From Symsagittifera roscoffensis (taxonomy: Eukaryota; Xenacoelomorpha; Acoela; Convolutidae): DNA of 57,633 nucleotides. The position numbers and the translations under genes are program-made. Below the pieces are notes generated by a model. The model was not told the DNA's origin and did not search any database. It saw only the letters and a list, made by a program, of their open reading frames with translations. The DNA lies in the NCBI RefSeq assembly GCF_963678635.1, contig NW_026971482.1, positions 1-57,633 of the forward strand. Reading direction: 5' to 3'. This document shows, piece after piece, positions 35,301 through 49,893 of the stretch. Each line of letters begins with the position of its first letter. Position 1 is the first letter of the stretch.

Positions 35301-38300
35301 AATTTATATGGAAGATAATAGAAGAAGCATAAACTAAGCTTCATTTTTATTTTGGTCAGATATTAGGATAGAACTGAATAATTAAGCTTTATTGATTTTA
35401 TTTTGTTTGAAACATAAAATTGTTCAATTGAAACAGTTTGTAAATGAATTTTGTTTTTTGATTTAATTTTTTTTCAAAAGTTTTGTTTCCGAAACTTTTG
35501 CATAGATCAGAGTTTGAGAAATGAGTTTGCTTGCAAATAAAAACTATTCTATGATATAACAATTTACTTTCGCATACTGTAAATTGAAACTTTTTTTTAT
35601 TGTGGTTTTTCAAAATTAAAATGCATTTGCAAACGAAATGTCAACAATTTTCCAAAATTTTCCGAAACTTAACATCAGAAACTTTCACTAACACAACTTT
35701 TTAAGAAAAGATAGCCCTTACAAATCTCAATCATAGGAGTTACATTGGAAAAGCATGTATCGGAATATTCTAGCGCCAAAAAAAATATGGGCTCTAAATC
35801 TTTTTTTAAGATTTACCATCTTATCATCTAAAATCTTGTTTAATACATTGGGAGAACTATCTTGATATTCTGAAATTACCTGTTCCCGTTTTTAATACAA
35901 TGAATTCTTATTACTAACAAAAAGGCAAATCTATTCACTATCCTAAAAATAGGAGTCAACACACATCACCTGCACTCTCCCCTCCCCCAGTTCTTCTGAC
36001 TCTTATACTGCTGATTCTACTCTTCAAAGCAAAAGAGAATGAAGTCTTGAAGCAAGTTGACTATGTCAAATTTACTTTGAATGGTGTCTTAGGTCTGTCC
36101 CAAGTTTTTAGAGGCTTTATGTTTGTTGATATTTGCAAAGCTCACTAAATGCTACGCTTTTTGATGCTGTTCATGTTTAGTTTATTGAAATGTATTCAGT
36201 TCAAAGTTATTTATTCTAACTAGAGTTTACATTTAGAGCTAGAGACTTAGATATTTGAGAAAAACAAAAAAGATAAACAAAATTGATTTAATACAGGAAA
36301 AGAATATCATTTGATTTTCCAGTGTTTGCTTAACAATATACTGAAAACAATTTTTAACAGCTCGTTTTCATCTAAAATTAGGTAAATTTTGTCTCAGTTC
36401 CGACAACATTAATTTTTAGAAAGTTTTTTTATTGTTAAAAGCCTTTTCAATTTTGTCTGAAAATTTTTCCATTATTTGAGATATTAATTGATTACATGAA
36501 CTCCCCAAGAGCCATAAACTCCCTAAGTCAGATATTAACTAGGGCAAAATAGTCTTTTTTATTGTAATTTTGAAAGAAGAATAGTTGAAAAATTATAAAC
36601 GTTCAAAATACTTTCTCGAAACAGATTTTTTTTCAACAATTCTAGTATTCATAAAAAGTTTTAAATTGTGTTTTACCTAGAAACTTTTTTCTTTTAAAAA
36701 ATATTCGAGGACGTATATTGTGATTTTATTAGTTGTTGGTTAAATCGCAACACCAGTAGTTTGTTGAAAATGGAGATGACACAAGATAAAAGGAGTGTTG
36801 CTAGACTTGTAAACAATATTTTTTTATATATAAAAATGGAATCAGATTGTTTGATGCATAAATAAAAAACAAACTAATTGAAAATCTTTTTAAAAAAATG
36901 AATAGAAGGAAAATCAGAACTGTTTGAGTAATCAATGGTTTTTGAGGGGTTTTAAAATTCTAACATATAGGCTCTCTAAAATTCTGGATAAAGTTTCAAA
37001 GAATAGTATTTATGAATACTCCAATCTGTTGTTAAAATCAAAAACGATTAAAGTTTCAAAGAAGTAATGCTCAATTATAATATGTTTATATCACAATTGG
37101 TTAAAATTTTATTTTAAAAAATCAAAATTTTGGTTGATTTATGTTGAAATGAATCAAATCTTCCATTTTTGATACGGTTCGGATCTATTTTTGATATCAA
37201 AGTTTTTGAAAATTCGATAGTTACTAATGATCCATTCTGATTGATTGATATCAAAACTTTTGAAAATCCCATGGTAACTACAGCTCCATTCTGATTGGTT
37301 GATTTTTATTTCACCTCCACTGAAAATGATGAATCCATTCTGGTGATCGTTCACTTTAAGAAAAACTGGTCAAGGATTTTGCATAACCTTTTTTTAGATA
37401 CAATTTCAATTTTTCATTTTATAGGTTTTTTAAAATAAGGTTTATATCTTTATAAAAATTTTAGGTTTTTTAAACCTCCCATTTGTTAAACCTCCCATTT
37501 GTTTTTTTACTTACTAAGATGTTGTCACTTTTTGAATGTGGTAGATGTTACATGTCAGAAATCATCAAAACATGTGAAGTTTTGAAGTCTATAAAAATCC
37601 ATTTTCAAAAAAATAGCAGTGAGGAACTGAAATTTCATTTCAAGAAGAAGCGCTCGGCTTTTCCAAATAATGCTATAGGAAGTGATGGAAAGCAAGTTCA
37701 GCAGTCTACGAGCACATCCCACGAAAAGATAAAAGACTAGTAAAATATGGAAAAATTACTAGAATTTATGGTTTTTGCTGACAATTTTTAGCCGAAAAAC
37801 ACCCAGAAAAAAAATTCTCTAAAAGATACAAATAGTTTTTATATGGCAGTAATTTTTTTATTATACTTTTGTTCAAAAAGTCCGGATGATGATTGAACCA
37901 ATTCCAGCAAATTCCAGCATTTTTCTTAGACAATGAACACTTCCAGAAAATAAATTTCATAACAATGAACTAGAAAAGCACTTCAAATTTTGATGTTAAG
38001 GTTTAAAACAAGAACGTAAACTTATCTCTTTCAGAATTTTTTTTCTGATGGTTGTTAACAAAGGGGATTTGGGTTCAAATTTTGCTTCAAATTAGTAGGT
38101 ATTCCATGAATTGATAGATTTACATCTAAAAAGCTCCATATTCGAGTTAGTTTTTGTTTAAAATGAGTTCAATGGGAAGATGGAACATCACACAGAAACC
38201 AAAAGAGACCCAAACTGCAGTTTTTGGACAAAATCAGGTTATAATTCAACTTAGCTTTTCAGGACAATTGATCTGATTTTGTTTCAATTTAAGTCATAAA

Positions 38301-40050
38301 TCATATCTTAAGAGGCAATCCAAAAAAAATCATTCAAGTATTGGCGATTATGTAAACGTAATCGGAAGTTTTTTTATCATGTGATGAGTAATATCAAGTC
38401 AACAAGGCTCCATAAAAATATTTGGTGAATTGATACATTTTTCCACAAAATGTTTTAAGTTTTTTGTTGAAGTCAAGCAAAAATGATTCTTATGAAAAGG
38501 TAGTAGATGAAGCAAACACCTAAAATCTGCTTTCAAGATCTATCTTAAGTATATTTTGTTTGAAGAGATAATGTTAATTTGTAGTGGGAAATTCCTTAAA
38601 GAAAGTAATAAGGGTTTTGCTGCATTTTTATAAACGAAGTGACAATTTTAGTAGAATCAGAGGTATAGATGTTTAATTGACGTGACAATTAACCATAAGA
38701 TAAATCAAATAGACACGCTGTGAAGTTCGTATTTCTCTTCTGCTTAGCTTCAGTTTTGTTTCATTGTAAAAACTAGTTTTTACTTGAATAATTTCGATTT
38801 ATTTTTACAAAAAATGTGAATTTCCTAAAAAGAACAATCCAAAAGAAAAAAAAGACAAAAAATATAAGCAATAAAAATTTTTTATCATGTTTTGTGTTTA
38901 AAAAATTTTTGGTAAAATCTCAAACTTTTCAAGTATATTTTCATAAATTAGGACAACTCCCAAAGAAACCGTGTATTTGGTACATTTTTCCACAAAATGT
39001 TCTAAGTATTTTGTTGAATCAAGCAAAAATGATTCTTATGAATAGGTAGCAGATGAAGCAAAAACCTAATATCTGCTGTCAAGATCTATCTTAAGTATAT
39101 TTTGTTTGTAGACACAATGTTAATTTGTTGTGGGAAATTTCTTAAAGAAAGCAATTAGGGTTTTGCTGCATTTTTATAAACGAAGTGACAATTTTAGTAG
39201 AGTCAGAGGGATAGATGTTTAATTGACGTGACAATTCACCATAAGATAAATCAAATAGACACGCTGTGAAGTTCGAATTTCTCTTCTGCTTAGCTTCAGT
39301 TTTGTTTCATTGTAAAACTAGTTTTTACTTGAATAATTTCGATTTATTTTTACAAAAATTGTGAATTTCCTAAAAAGAACAATCCAACAGAAAAAAAGAC
39401 AAAAAAATAGAAGCAATAAAAATTTCTTATCATGTACTGTGTTTAAAAAATTTCTGATAAAATCTCAATTTTTTCAAGTATAATTTCATAAATTAGAACA
39501 ACTCCCAAAGAAACCGTTTAATTGGTACATTTTCCTCTAAATGTTCTATATGTTTCGTTGAAATCAGGCAAAACACTTCTTGTGAAATTTTATAGATAAA
39601 GCATTAATCTAAAATTGGCTTTCAAGATCTACCAATGGTAAATTTTTCTCAAAAAGATCCGGTATGTTTGTTGTAGAAATTTTTTTTTTAATGTAAAATG
39701 GGTTTTGCTGCATTTTTTTCAACGAAATGATTTTTTAGCAGAGTCAGAGGTATAAGTATTCAGTTTAAATAATATTTAACATGAAGCAAATCAAATTGAT
39801 ACACTGTGAAGCTCGTGATTTTGTCCCGGTTAGCTTAATTATAATTCAATTTGAAAACTAGATTTTTGCTCGATTAATTGCGTTTTAATTTTTATTGTAT
39901 TATCAAATAATACAGTTTATACTTGAATTGGGTTTTGAATTAATTTTTTTGAACGAAAATTTTTTTGCAGCTTTTACATAAATCAGAATGTGGAAACTGG
40001 GTTGCTTTGTTCATTTCTACTTTCGAAGATTTTCAGACTACAACTCATGG
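32317..40050. repeat. Old diverged 3.7-kb units (copy B)
   Basis: Counterparts of 15310-23030, including the 225-bp (about 34658-35113) and 545-bp (about 38434-39935) tandem repeats. No gene seen. Confidence 0.6.
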
Positions 40051-42207
40051 AATCTTATTGAATGAAATGGAACCTCCAAAAGCACGAAATAGTTATACTA
40101 AGCGTGATGAGATGAATTGGTTTGAGGCAGCGTAAAGCAGGTAAGAACAGAATGGTACAAAAACATGACCAGAGCCAGGAGTAAAACCAGATAATATCAG
40201 TGCGTGGCAAAACATGGCAAATATTAAAATGTTTCTACTTTTTCTCGACTTAAAGTTGCTTCTCGACCGCAGATTTTTAGTCGAAAAATATTTTTGCTCA
40301 TTTTTAATAAGTCGAGCACCCCCACTCGGCAACAAAAGAGACAAAAAAAATAATGTAGCATACTGATATCAAAGGCTAAGCAGTTAACCTGTAGATGAAA
40401 TCTTATCGTACTTTTTTTGAGAAAATAAATTGATGAAAAACCTCATGTTTTTATTCAGAATTTTGTGTCATTGTCTGAACATGATTAATAAACTATTTGG
40501 GTTTCATTTCAAATTGAGATTTTTGCACAAAGAAATTAGCATCTGAAACTTATCATCTAATCATCTAGAAGTGTAAAAGATTTCTTAAAACATTGGGAGA
40601 TCTTTTTCCTATCTTCCTGCTGTGAATTCAAGTTGTATGGAAACTTATACACTTTCTCAATCCATGGTAAATTTGATAGCCATTTTTGTTTGAAATTTAT
40701 CATTTTTTTATCTGAAATTCTAAAAGCTACAGAATGGTAAATTGGGAAACCTAATCCCTAATCTATTACATAGCTTGCAGTCCGAATTTTTCACTCCTGT
40801 TTTAAAATATGGGGTCTGCAACCAACCCCTCACCTTGATCGTCTCACTCGTCCACTATTGATATCAAAACATTGGGAAACCTAATCCCTAATATATTACA
40901 TAGCTTGCAGTCTGGATTTTTTAACTCCTGTTTTAAAATATGGGGTCTGCAACCAACCCCTCACCTTGATCGTCTCACTCTTCCACTATTGATATCAAAA
41001 CTGGTGATAAATAGTATGTGAAATCGTGTTTGTACGGTTGTTCCGCTGTAGCACCTGCGCTAGCTCGAAACAATCTGGTACAATTGTGCTTATCTGACCA
41101 TGCGACTTACTCAAACATAATCAGCCATCTTAAATCCACAGATGGCAGAAAATAACGAGAAAAAAAGTATATTATCCTGTGAGATCGCTTTTATACCCCA
41201 ATTGCAGAACACTAAAAACGCGCGCCTGCATGTTAAAATTTAATGGAACTCGCGCTGATATGGAAAAAACGCGGAAAATTCCCCCCAAATAGCAAAGACT
41301 TCTGAATCCCAATATTCGAGATTGAACCGACAAAATTACAAAATAAATAAGTTAAGCGTGATGAGATGCGCTAGTTTGAGGCAGCGTAAAACAAGTAAGA
41401 ACAGGATAGTAAAAAAAGATCTAAACAAGTAGCAAAAACGGATAATACAGGCGCGTGGAAAAAATGGCAATGAGTAATGTGTTACCATTTTCTGCTCGAC
41501 TTAAATTGCTTCTCGACTGCAGAATTTTAGTCGAAAATTTTCGTTTGCTGAATTTTAATAAGTTGACTAGCTCCACTCGGCAACAAAATAGCCGGAAAAT
41601 ATACTATAATTTATTGCTGACTGTAGCATACAATTATCAAAGGCTAAACAGGGCAATTGACCATTAGATCAAACCCAATCGCATTTTTTGTTTTCAGGAA
41701 AAAATTGATGGTAAACCCCATGTTTTTATTCAGAATTTTGTGTCATTGTCTTGATATGATAATCATTAATAAACTATTTGGAATTTATTTTACATTTTAA
41801 ACGTAATTTGGTAAGCGTATCTGCAACTAGATGAGAACCAAAACGAAAAGACTTGCCCAAAACATGAGGTTTTACAATTTTTTCCTAAGACTTGAGTTTT
41901 TGCACAAAGAAATTACCATCTGAAATTTACCATCTAGAGTTTAAAACATTTCCTAATACATAGGGAGACCTATCTGCTATCTTCATCTGGTGAATTTAAG
42001 TCGTACGGAAATTTATACACTATCTTAATGCGTGGTAAAATTGAGAGCAAATTTTTTTTTGAAATTGGCGCACAACTTTTTTTCGAAATTTACAACCTTA
42101 CTATCTGAAACTCTGAAAGCTACAATCTATCCAAGCACATTGGAAACCTATTCCCTATTCTATCCCATGGCTTGCAATCCGGAGTTCCTTTTCCAATTTT
42201 AAAACCT

Positions 42208-42228
42208 GGGGGTCTGCAATAGACCCCC
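42208..42228. repeat. GC-rich hairpin in satellite monomer (variant stem)
   Basis: GGGGGTCT, loop GCAAT, AGACCCCC: a perfect 8-bp stem. Compared with the hairpin at 45835 it carries a T:A to C:G pair change on both arms. Confidence 0.7.
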
Positions 42229-45200
42229 TTCCCTTGATCGCCTCACTCTTCCACTATTGATACAGTAAGTGAAAAATTGTTTGTACGTTTGTTCCGCTGT
42301 AGCCCCTGAGCTAATTCGAAACAATCTGGTACAATTGTGCTTATTTGACCGTGCGATTCACTCAAACATTTTCAGCCATCTTAAATCGATCAAATTATAA
42401 ATAAGACAAAAACTAACTTAAGTGGTTGTCCTGATAGTCGAACTGACTCATCTGATAATTTAATCAAACGCTTCAACTTTTTACTGCCAGTTGCTGATAG
42501 GGTGGTGCTTTTTGACAGTCAAGTAAAAAGTAGAAAATGAACATGCTTTCATAAAAAAACATTTATTTTAAAAAGGAGAATTTTGTTTCTCGGATAGAAT
42601 TTCGAGCCTGTATAATCAGCTAGAAAATGCGCAGCAGATACACTCGACCAGCGTTATTTCTGAAGATTGACATTTGGAAATCTTTCAGTGCTTAAAAAAA
42701 TGAATTGAGAAAACAAAAAATGTCATTTTGTGTTTCCGACTGGGATTTGAACTTGAACATGAGTATGGGACCAAATGAGTACGCTGGAAAACAAAAGTAT
42801 TTAAAATGAAAACATGCAACTTATAAAAAGTGAAATCCGTCTCACTTTAATTCCCCAATTCTCATCAGGAAAAAAACAAGACTTTTCTCAGCGAACAAAT
42901 GAAGATTGAAATTCTGATTTTGTCTTTCCCCTGAGGTGAAAGTATGTCACAATGGCAAAAAATAACGAGGAAAAAAAGTATATTATCCTGCGAGATCACT
43001 TTTATACCCCCAATTGCAGAACACTAAAAACTCGCGCTTGCATGTTAAAAATCAATGGAACTCGCGCTGATATAGAAAAAATGCGGAAAACTCCCCTCAT
43101 AAAGCAAATTATTTTGAATCTTAATAAACGAGATGGAACCGACAAAATTACGAAATAATTAAGTTATGCGTGATGAGATGGGCTAGTTTGAGGCAGCGTG
43201 AAGCAGGTAAGAGCAGGATGGTAAAAAATGATCGAAATCAGTAGCAAAAACGGATAATACAGGCGCGTGGAAAAAATGGCAATGAGTAATGTGTTACCAT
43301 TTTCTGCTCGACTTAAATTGCTTCTCGACTGAAGAATTTTAGTCGAAAATTTTCGTTTGATCAATTTTACGACTAGCTCCACTCGGCAACAAAATAGCCG
43401 AAAAATATACTATAATTTATTGCTGACTGTAGCATACAAATATCAAAGGCTAAACAAGGCAGTTGACCATTAGATCAAACCCAATCGTATTTTTTGTTTT
43501 GAGGAAAAAATTGATGGTAAACCCCATTTTTTTTATTCAGAGTTTTGTGTCATTGTCTTAACATGATAGCTAATAATAAAATAATTGGGTTTCATTTTAC
43601 AATTTAAACGTTATTTGACATGCGTATCTGCAATTGGATAAGAATCAAAACAAAAAGACTTGCCTAAAACATGAGGTTTTACCCCTTTTACCTAAAACTT
43701 GAGATTTTTGCAGAAGAAATTACCATCTGAAACTTACCATCTAGAGTGTAAAACATTTCCTAATACTTTGGTAGACCTTTTTGCTATGCTCATGCTGTGG
43801 ATTAAGGGCGCATGGAAATTTACACACTATCTTAATGCGTGGTAAATTTGAGAGGAAAATTTTTTTGAAATTGGGGCACAACTTTTTTTCGAAAGTTACA
43901 GTCTTACTATCTGAAACTCTGAAAGCTACAATCTATCTTGGGAACCCTATTCACTATTTTATCTAATGGCATGCAACCGGAAACTCTTATTCCTATTTTA
44001 AAACATGGGGGTTTGCAACAAACCACCTCCCCTTGATCGCCTCACTCTTCCACTTTTGATATCAAGAATTGGTGAAAAAACAGTCAGTGAAAAATTGTTT
44101 GTACGGTTGTTCCGCTGTAACCCCTGCGCTAACTCAAAACAATCTGGTACAATTGTGCTTGTTTGACCGTGCGATTTACTCAACCATATTCAGCCTTCTT
44201 AAATCGATCAATTTATAAAAATGACAAAAACTAATTAAGTGGCTGTCCTGATAGTCGAACTAACTCATCTGATAATTTAATCAAACGCTTCAACTTTTTA
44301 CTGCCAGTCGCTATTAGGTAGATGCTTGTTGGCAGTCATGAAAAAAAAGAGTGAAAATGCTTTTATAAAAAAAATATTTGTTTTGAAAAGGAGAATTTTG
44401 ATTCTCGGATAGAAATTCGAGCCTGTATAATAAGCTAGAAAATGCGCAGCAGATACAATCGACCAGTTACATTGCTGAAGAGTGACATTTGGAAGTCTTC
44501 CACTGCTTAAAACCAACGAATTGGGAAAACAAAAAAATCTGATTTTTTTGTCTCCGATAGGGATTTGAGCTTGATCATCCAAAGTGTGGGACAAAATGTA
44601 TACGCTGGAATACGAAAATAGTTAAAATGGAAACATGAAATTTTTCTTTCCCCATTTTTCATGAGAAAAAATGCGGTATTTTTCTCAGCGAACAAATGGA
44701 GATTGAAATTCTGGTTTTTGACTTTCCCCTGAGGTGGAAATAGTCACAATGGCAAAAAACAACGAGGAAAAAAGTATATTATCCTGCGAGTTGGCTTTTA
44801 TAGCCCCAATTGCAGAACACTAAAAACTCGCGCTTGCATGTTAAAAATTAATGCAACTCGCGCTGATATAGAAAAAATGCTGAAAACTCACCCATCTCGT
44901 TTTTTAGGATTTTTGAATCTTAATAAACGAGATGGGACAGACAAAATAACAAAATAATTAAGTTAAGTGTGATGAGATGGGCTAGTTTGAGGTAGCGTGA
45001 AGCAGGTAAGAACAGGATGGTAAAAAATTATCAAAACCAGTAGCAAAACCGGATAATACAGTCGCGTGGAAAATATGGAAATGAGTAATGTGTTTCCATT
45101 TTCAGATCGACTTAAATTGATTCTCGACTGCAGAATTTTAGTCGAAAAAATGCTTTGCTCAACTTTAATAAGTCGACCAGCTCCATTCGGCAACAAACTA

Positions 45201-45834
45201 GCCGAAAAATATACTATAAGTTATCACTGACTGTAGCATACAGATATCAAAGGCTAAACAGGGCAGTTGACCATTAGATCAAACCCATTCGTATTTTTTG
45301 TTTTGAGGAAAAAATTGATGAAAAACCCCATGTTTTTATTCAGAATTTTATGACATTGTCTTAACATGTTAATCTTTAATAAACTAATTGGATTTCATTT
45401 TACAATTTAAACGTAAATTGACATGCGTATCTGCAAATGGATAAGAACCAAAACAAAAAGACTTGCTTAAAACGTGAGGTTTTACAATTTTTTCCTAAAA
45501 CTTGAGATTTGTGCACAAAGAAATTACCGTCTGAAACTTACCATCTATAGTGTAAAACATTTCCTAATACATAGGGAGACCTATCTGCTATCTTCATCTG
45601 GTGAACTTAAGTCGTACGGAAATTTATACACTATCTTAATGCGTGGTAAATTTGAGAGCAAAGTTTTTTTTGAAGTTGGGGAACAACTTTTTTTCGAAAG
45701 TTACAATCTTACTATTTGAAACTCTGAAAGCTACAATCTATCTTATTCACTGTTTGTATCACTGTTTGGGAAACCTATTCACTATTCTATCACATGGCTT
45801 GCAATCTGGAGTTCTTATTCCTGTTTTAAAACAT

Positions 45835-45855
45835 GGGGGTTTGCAACAAACCCCC
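45835..45855. repeat. GC-rich hairpin in satellite monomer
   Basis: GGGGGTTTG, loop CAA, CAAACCCCC: a 9-bp perfect stem with a 3-base loop. Same hairpin at 51090-51110 and 56330-56350; one mismatch version at 44007-44027. Confidence 0.8.
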
Positions 45856-48800
45856 TCCCCTTGATCGCCTCACTCTTCCACTATTGATATCAACAATTGG
45901 TGAAAAAACAGTAAGTGAAAAATTGTTTGTACGGTTGTTCCGCTGCAACCCCTGCGCTAACTCGAAACAATGTGGTACAATTGCGCTTATTTGTCCGTGC
46001 GATTTACTCAAACATTTTCAGCTATCTTAAATCGATCAATTTATAAATATGACATAAACTAACTTGAGTGTGTGTCCTGATAGTTGAACTGACTCATCTG
46101 ACTCATTAATCAAATGCTTCAATTTTTTACTGCCATTCGCTGGTAAGAAGATGCTTGTTGGCAGTCATGAAAAAAGTAGAAATTGAATATGCTTTCATAA
46201 AAAATGTTTGTTTTGAAAAGGAGAATTTTGTTTTTCGGATAGAAATTCGAGCCTGAATAATAAGCTAGAAAATGCGCAGCAGATACACTCGACCAGCGAG
46301 ATTGCTGAAGAGCGACAGTTGGAAGTCTTTCACTGCGTAAAACAAACGAATTGAGAAAACAAAAAATTTGATTTTTTTTCTCCGACAGGGATTTTAACTT
46401 GATCATCCAGAGCGTGGGACAAAATGTATACACTGAAATACGAAAATAGTTAAATTGAAAACATGAAATTTTTCAAAAGTTAAATCCGTCTCATTTCAAT
46501 TCCCCATATTTCATGAGAAAAAAAGAGGGACTTTCCTCAGCGAAGAAATGGAGATTTAAATTCTGATTTTTGTCTTTCCCCTGAGGTGGAAATAAGTCAC
46601 AATGGCAAAAAATAACGAGGAAAAAAGTATATTATCCTGCGAGATGGCTTTTATACCCCCAATTGTAGAACACTAAAAACTCGCGCTTGCATGTTAAAAA
46701 ATAATGGAACTCGCGCTGATATAGAAAAAATGCGGAAAACTCACCCCATAAAGCAATGACTTTTGAATCTTAATAAACGAGATGGAACCGACGAAATTAT
46801 GAGATAATTAAGTTAAGCGTGATGAGATGGGCTAGTTTGAGGCAACTTGAAGCAGGTAAGAACAGGATGGTAAAAAAAAAGATCAAAACCAGTAGCAAAA
46901 CCGGATAATACAGGCGCCTGGAAAATATGGCAATGAGTAATGTGTTTCCATTTTGTGCTCGACGTAATTTGCTCCTCGACTGCAGCATTTTAGTCGAGAA
47001 AATGCGTTTGCTCAACTTTAATAAGTCGACCAGCTCCATTCGGCAGCAAACTAGCCGAAAAAAATACTATATTTATAGCTGACTGTGTCATACAGATATC
47101 GAAGGCTAAACAGGGCAGTTGACCATTAGATCAAACCCAATCGTATTTTTTGTTTTGAGGAAAATATTGATGAAAAACCCCATGTTTTTGTTCAGAATTT
47201 TATTTCATTTTCTTAACATGATAATCCTTAATATTTATTTGGATTTAATTTTTTAATTTAAACGTAATTTGACATGCGTATCTGCAATTAGATAGGAACC
47301 AAAACAAAAAGACTTGCCTAAAACGTGAGGTTTTTGCACAAAGAAATTACCATCTGAAACTTACCATCTAGAGTGTAAAACAATTCCTAATACATTGGGA
47401 GACCTATTTGCTTTCTTCCTGCTGTGAATTTAGGTCGTATGGAAATTTATACACTATCTTAATGCGTGGTTAATTTGAGAGCAATTTTTTTTTGAAATTG
47501 GGGCACAACTTTTTTTCGAAAGTTACATTCTCACTAGCTGAAACTCTGAAAGCTACAATCTTTCTTAGCACATTGGGAAACCTATTAACTATTCTATCAC
47601 ATGGCTTGCAATCTGGAGTTTTTATTCCTGTTTTAAAACATGGGGTCTGCAACAATCCCCCTCCCCTTGATTGCCTCACTCTTCCACTATTGATATCAAC
47701 AATTGGTGAAAAAACTGTAATTAAAAAATTGTTTGTACAGTTCTTCCACTGTAGACCCTGCGCCAACTCGAAACAAGCTGGTACAATTGTGCTTATTTGA
47801 CCGACCGATTTACTCAACCATATTCAGCCATCTTAACCCGATAAATTTATAAATAAGACAAAAATTAACTCAAAAACAACTTAACTCAATTTTTTTACTG
47901 CCAGTCGCTGGTAGGGAGATGCTTGTTGGCAATCATGCAAAAAGTAGAAAGTGAATATGCTTTCATAAAAAATATTTGTTTTGAAAAGGAGAATTTTGTT
48001 TTTTGGATAGAAATTCGAGCCTGAATAATAAGCTAGAAAATGCGCAGCAGATACACTCGACCAGCGAGATTGCTGGAGAGCGACAGTTGGAAGTCTTTCA
48101 CTGCGTAAAACAAACGAATTGAGAAAACAAAAAATGTGATTTTTGTCTCCGACAGGGATTTGAACTTGATCATCCAGAGAGTGGGACAAAATGTTTTCGC
48201 TGGAATACGAAAATAGATAAAATGAAAACATGAAATTTTTCAAAAACTAAAACCGTCTCATTTTACTTCTCCACTTTTCATGAGGAAAAAAGCGGGACTT
48301 TTCTCAGCGAACAAATGGAGATTGAAATTCTGATTTTGTCGTTCCCCTGAGGTGGAAGTAGGTCACAATGGCAAAAAATAACGAGAAAAAAAGTATATTA
48401 TCCTGCGAGATGGCTTTTATACCCCCAATTGTAGAACACTAAAAACTCGCGCTTGCACGTTGAAAAATAATGGAACTCGCGCTGATATAGAAAAATTGCG
48501 GAAAACTCACCCCATAAAGCAATGAGTTTTGAATCTTAATAAACGAGATGGAACCGACGAAATTATGAGATAATTAAGTTAAGCGTGATGAGATGGGCTA
48601 GTTTGAGGCAACTTGAAGCAGGTAAGAACAGGATGGTAAAAAAAGATCAAAACCAGTAGCAAAACCGGATAAAACAGGCGCCTGGAAAATATGGCAATGA
48701 GTAATGTGTTTCCATTTTGTGCTCGACTTAATTTGCTCCTCGACTGCAGCATTACAGTCGAAAAAATGCGTTTGCTCAACTTTAATAAGTCGACCAGCTC

Positions 48801-49887
48801 CATTCGGCAGCAAACTAGCCGAAAAAATACTATATTTATAGCTGACTGTGTCATACAGATATCGAAGGCTAAACAGGGCAGTTGACCATTAGATCAAACC
48901 CAATCGTATTTTTTGTTTTGAGGAAAATATTGATGAAAAACCCCATGTTTTTGTTCAGAATTTTATTTCATTTTCTTAACATGATAATCCTTAATATTTA
49001 TTTGGATTTAATTTTTTAATTTAAACGTAATTTGACATGCGTATCTGCAATTAGATAGGAACCAAAACAAAAAGACTTGCCTAAAACGTGAGGTTTTTGC
49101 ACAAAGTAATTACCATCTGAAACTTACCATCTAGAGTGTAAAACAATTCCTAATACATTGGGAGACCTATTTGCTTTCTTCCTGCTGTGAATTTAGGTCG
49201 TATGGAAATTTATACACTATCTTAATGCGTGGTTAATTTGAGAGCAAGTTTTTTTTTGAAATTGGGGCACAACTTTTTTTCGAAAGTTACATTCTCTCTA
49301 TCTGAAACTCTGAAAGCTACAATCTATCTTAGCACATTGGGAAACCTATTAACTATTCTATCACATGGCTTGCAATCTGGAGTTCTTATTCCTGTTTTAA
49401 AACATGGGGTCTGCAACAATCCCCCTCCCCTTGATTGCCTCACTCTTCCACTATTGATATCAACAATTGGTGAAAAAACCGTAATTAAAAAATTGTTTGT
49501 ACAGTTCTTCCACTGTAGACCCTGCGCCAACTCGAAACAAGCTGGTACAATTGTGCTTATTTGACCGACCGATTTACTCAACCATATTCAGCCATCTTAA
49601 CCCGATAAATTTATAAATAAGACAAAAATTAACTCAAAAACAACTTAACTCAATTTTTTTACTGCCAGTCGCTGGTAGGGAGATGCTTGTTGGCAATCAT
49701 GCAAAAAGTAGAAAGTGAATATGCTTTCATAAAAAATATTTGTTTTGAAAAGGAGAATTTTGTTTTTCGGATAGAAATTCGAGCCTGAATAATAAGCTAG
49801 AAAATGCGCAGCAGATACACTCGACCAGCGAGATTGCTGGAGAGCGACAGTTGGAAGTCTTTCACTGCGTAAAACAAACGAATTGAG

Positions 49888-49893
49888 AAAACC
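49888..49893. other. Deletion scar in satellite monomer
   Basis: The monomer reads GAGAAAACCGTCTCATTTTA where its neighbours have about 130 more bases between GAGAAAAC and CCGTCTCATTTTA (compare 48121-48254). The short monomer (1,638 bp) is explained by this deletion. The same scar is at 55144-55149. Confidence 0.8.

Larger units (their letters stand above)
25299..41925. repeat. Large tandem duplication, copy B (about 16.6 kb)
   Basis: Second copy of 8292-24918 (add 17,007, varying by up to about 14 bp inside because of indels). Unlike copy A it continues into the satellite array at 41926 without a patchwork seam. It keeps all sub-features of copy A: about 130-bp repeats (25691-26080), GGATTCC cluster (26187-26542), minisatellites, decayed exons, 102-codon ORF and diverged internal units. 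Confidence 0.93.

Noticed and set aside
8292-41925. LTR retrotransposon with long terminal repeats
   Set aside because: No TG...CA ends, primer-binding site, polypurine tract, reverse transcriptase or integrase; the copies are directly adjacent.
45835-45860. Helitron 3' end (hairpin near terminus)
   Set aside because: The hairpin is not followed by a CTRR end within the usual distance, and no Rep/helicase protein is present.
46817-46850. GCTAGTTTGAGGCA in monomers as a possible spliced-leader RNA
   Set aside because: Only a few bases resemble the end of nematode SL1; there is no leader start or Sm site context.
48130-48200. tRNA-like B box (complement of GGGATTTGAAC) in satellite monomers
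   Set aside because: The flanking bases do not form the T-arm or acceptor stem, and no A box or cloverleaf is seen. A TTTTGTC/GACAAAA inverted pair surrounds it but is weak.
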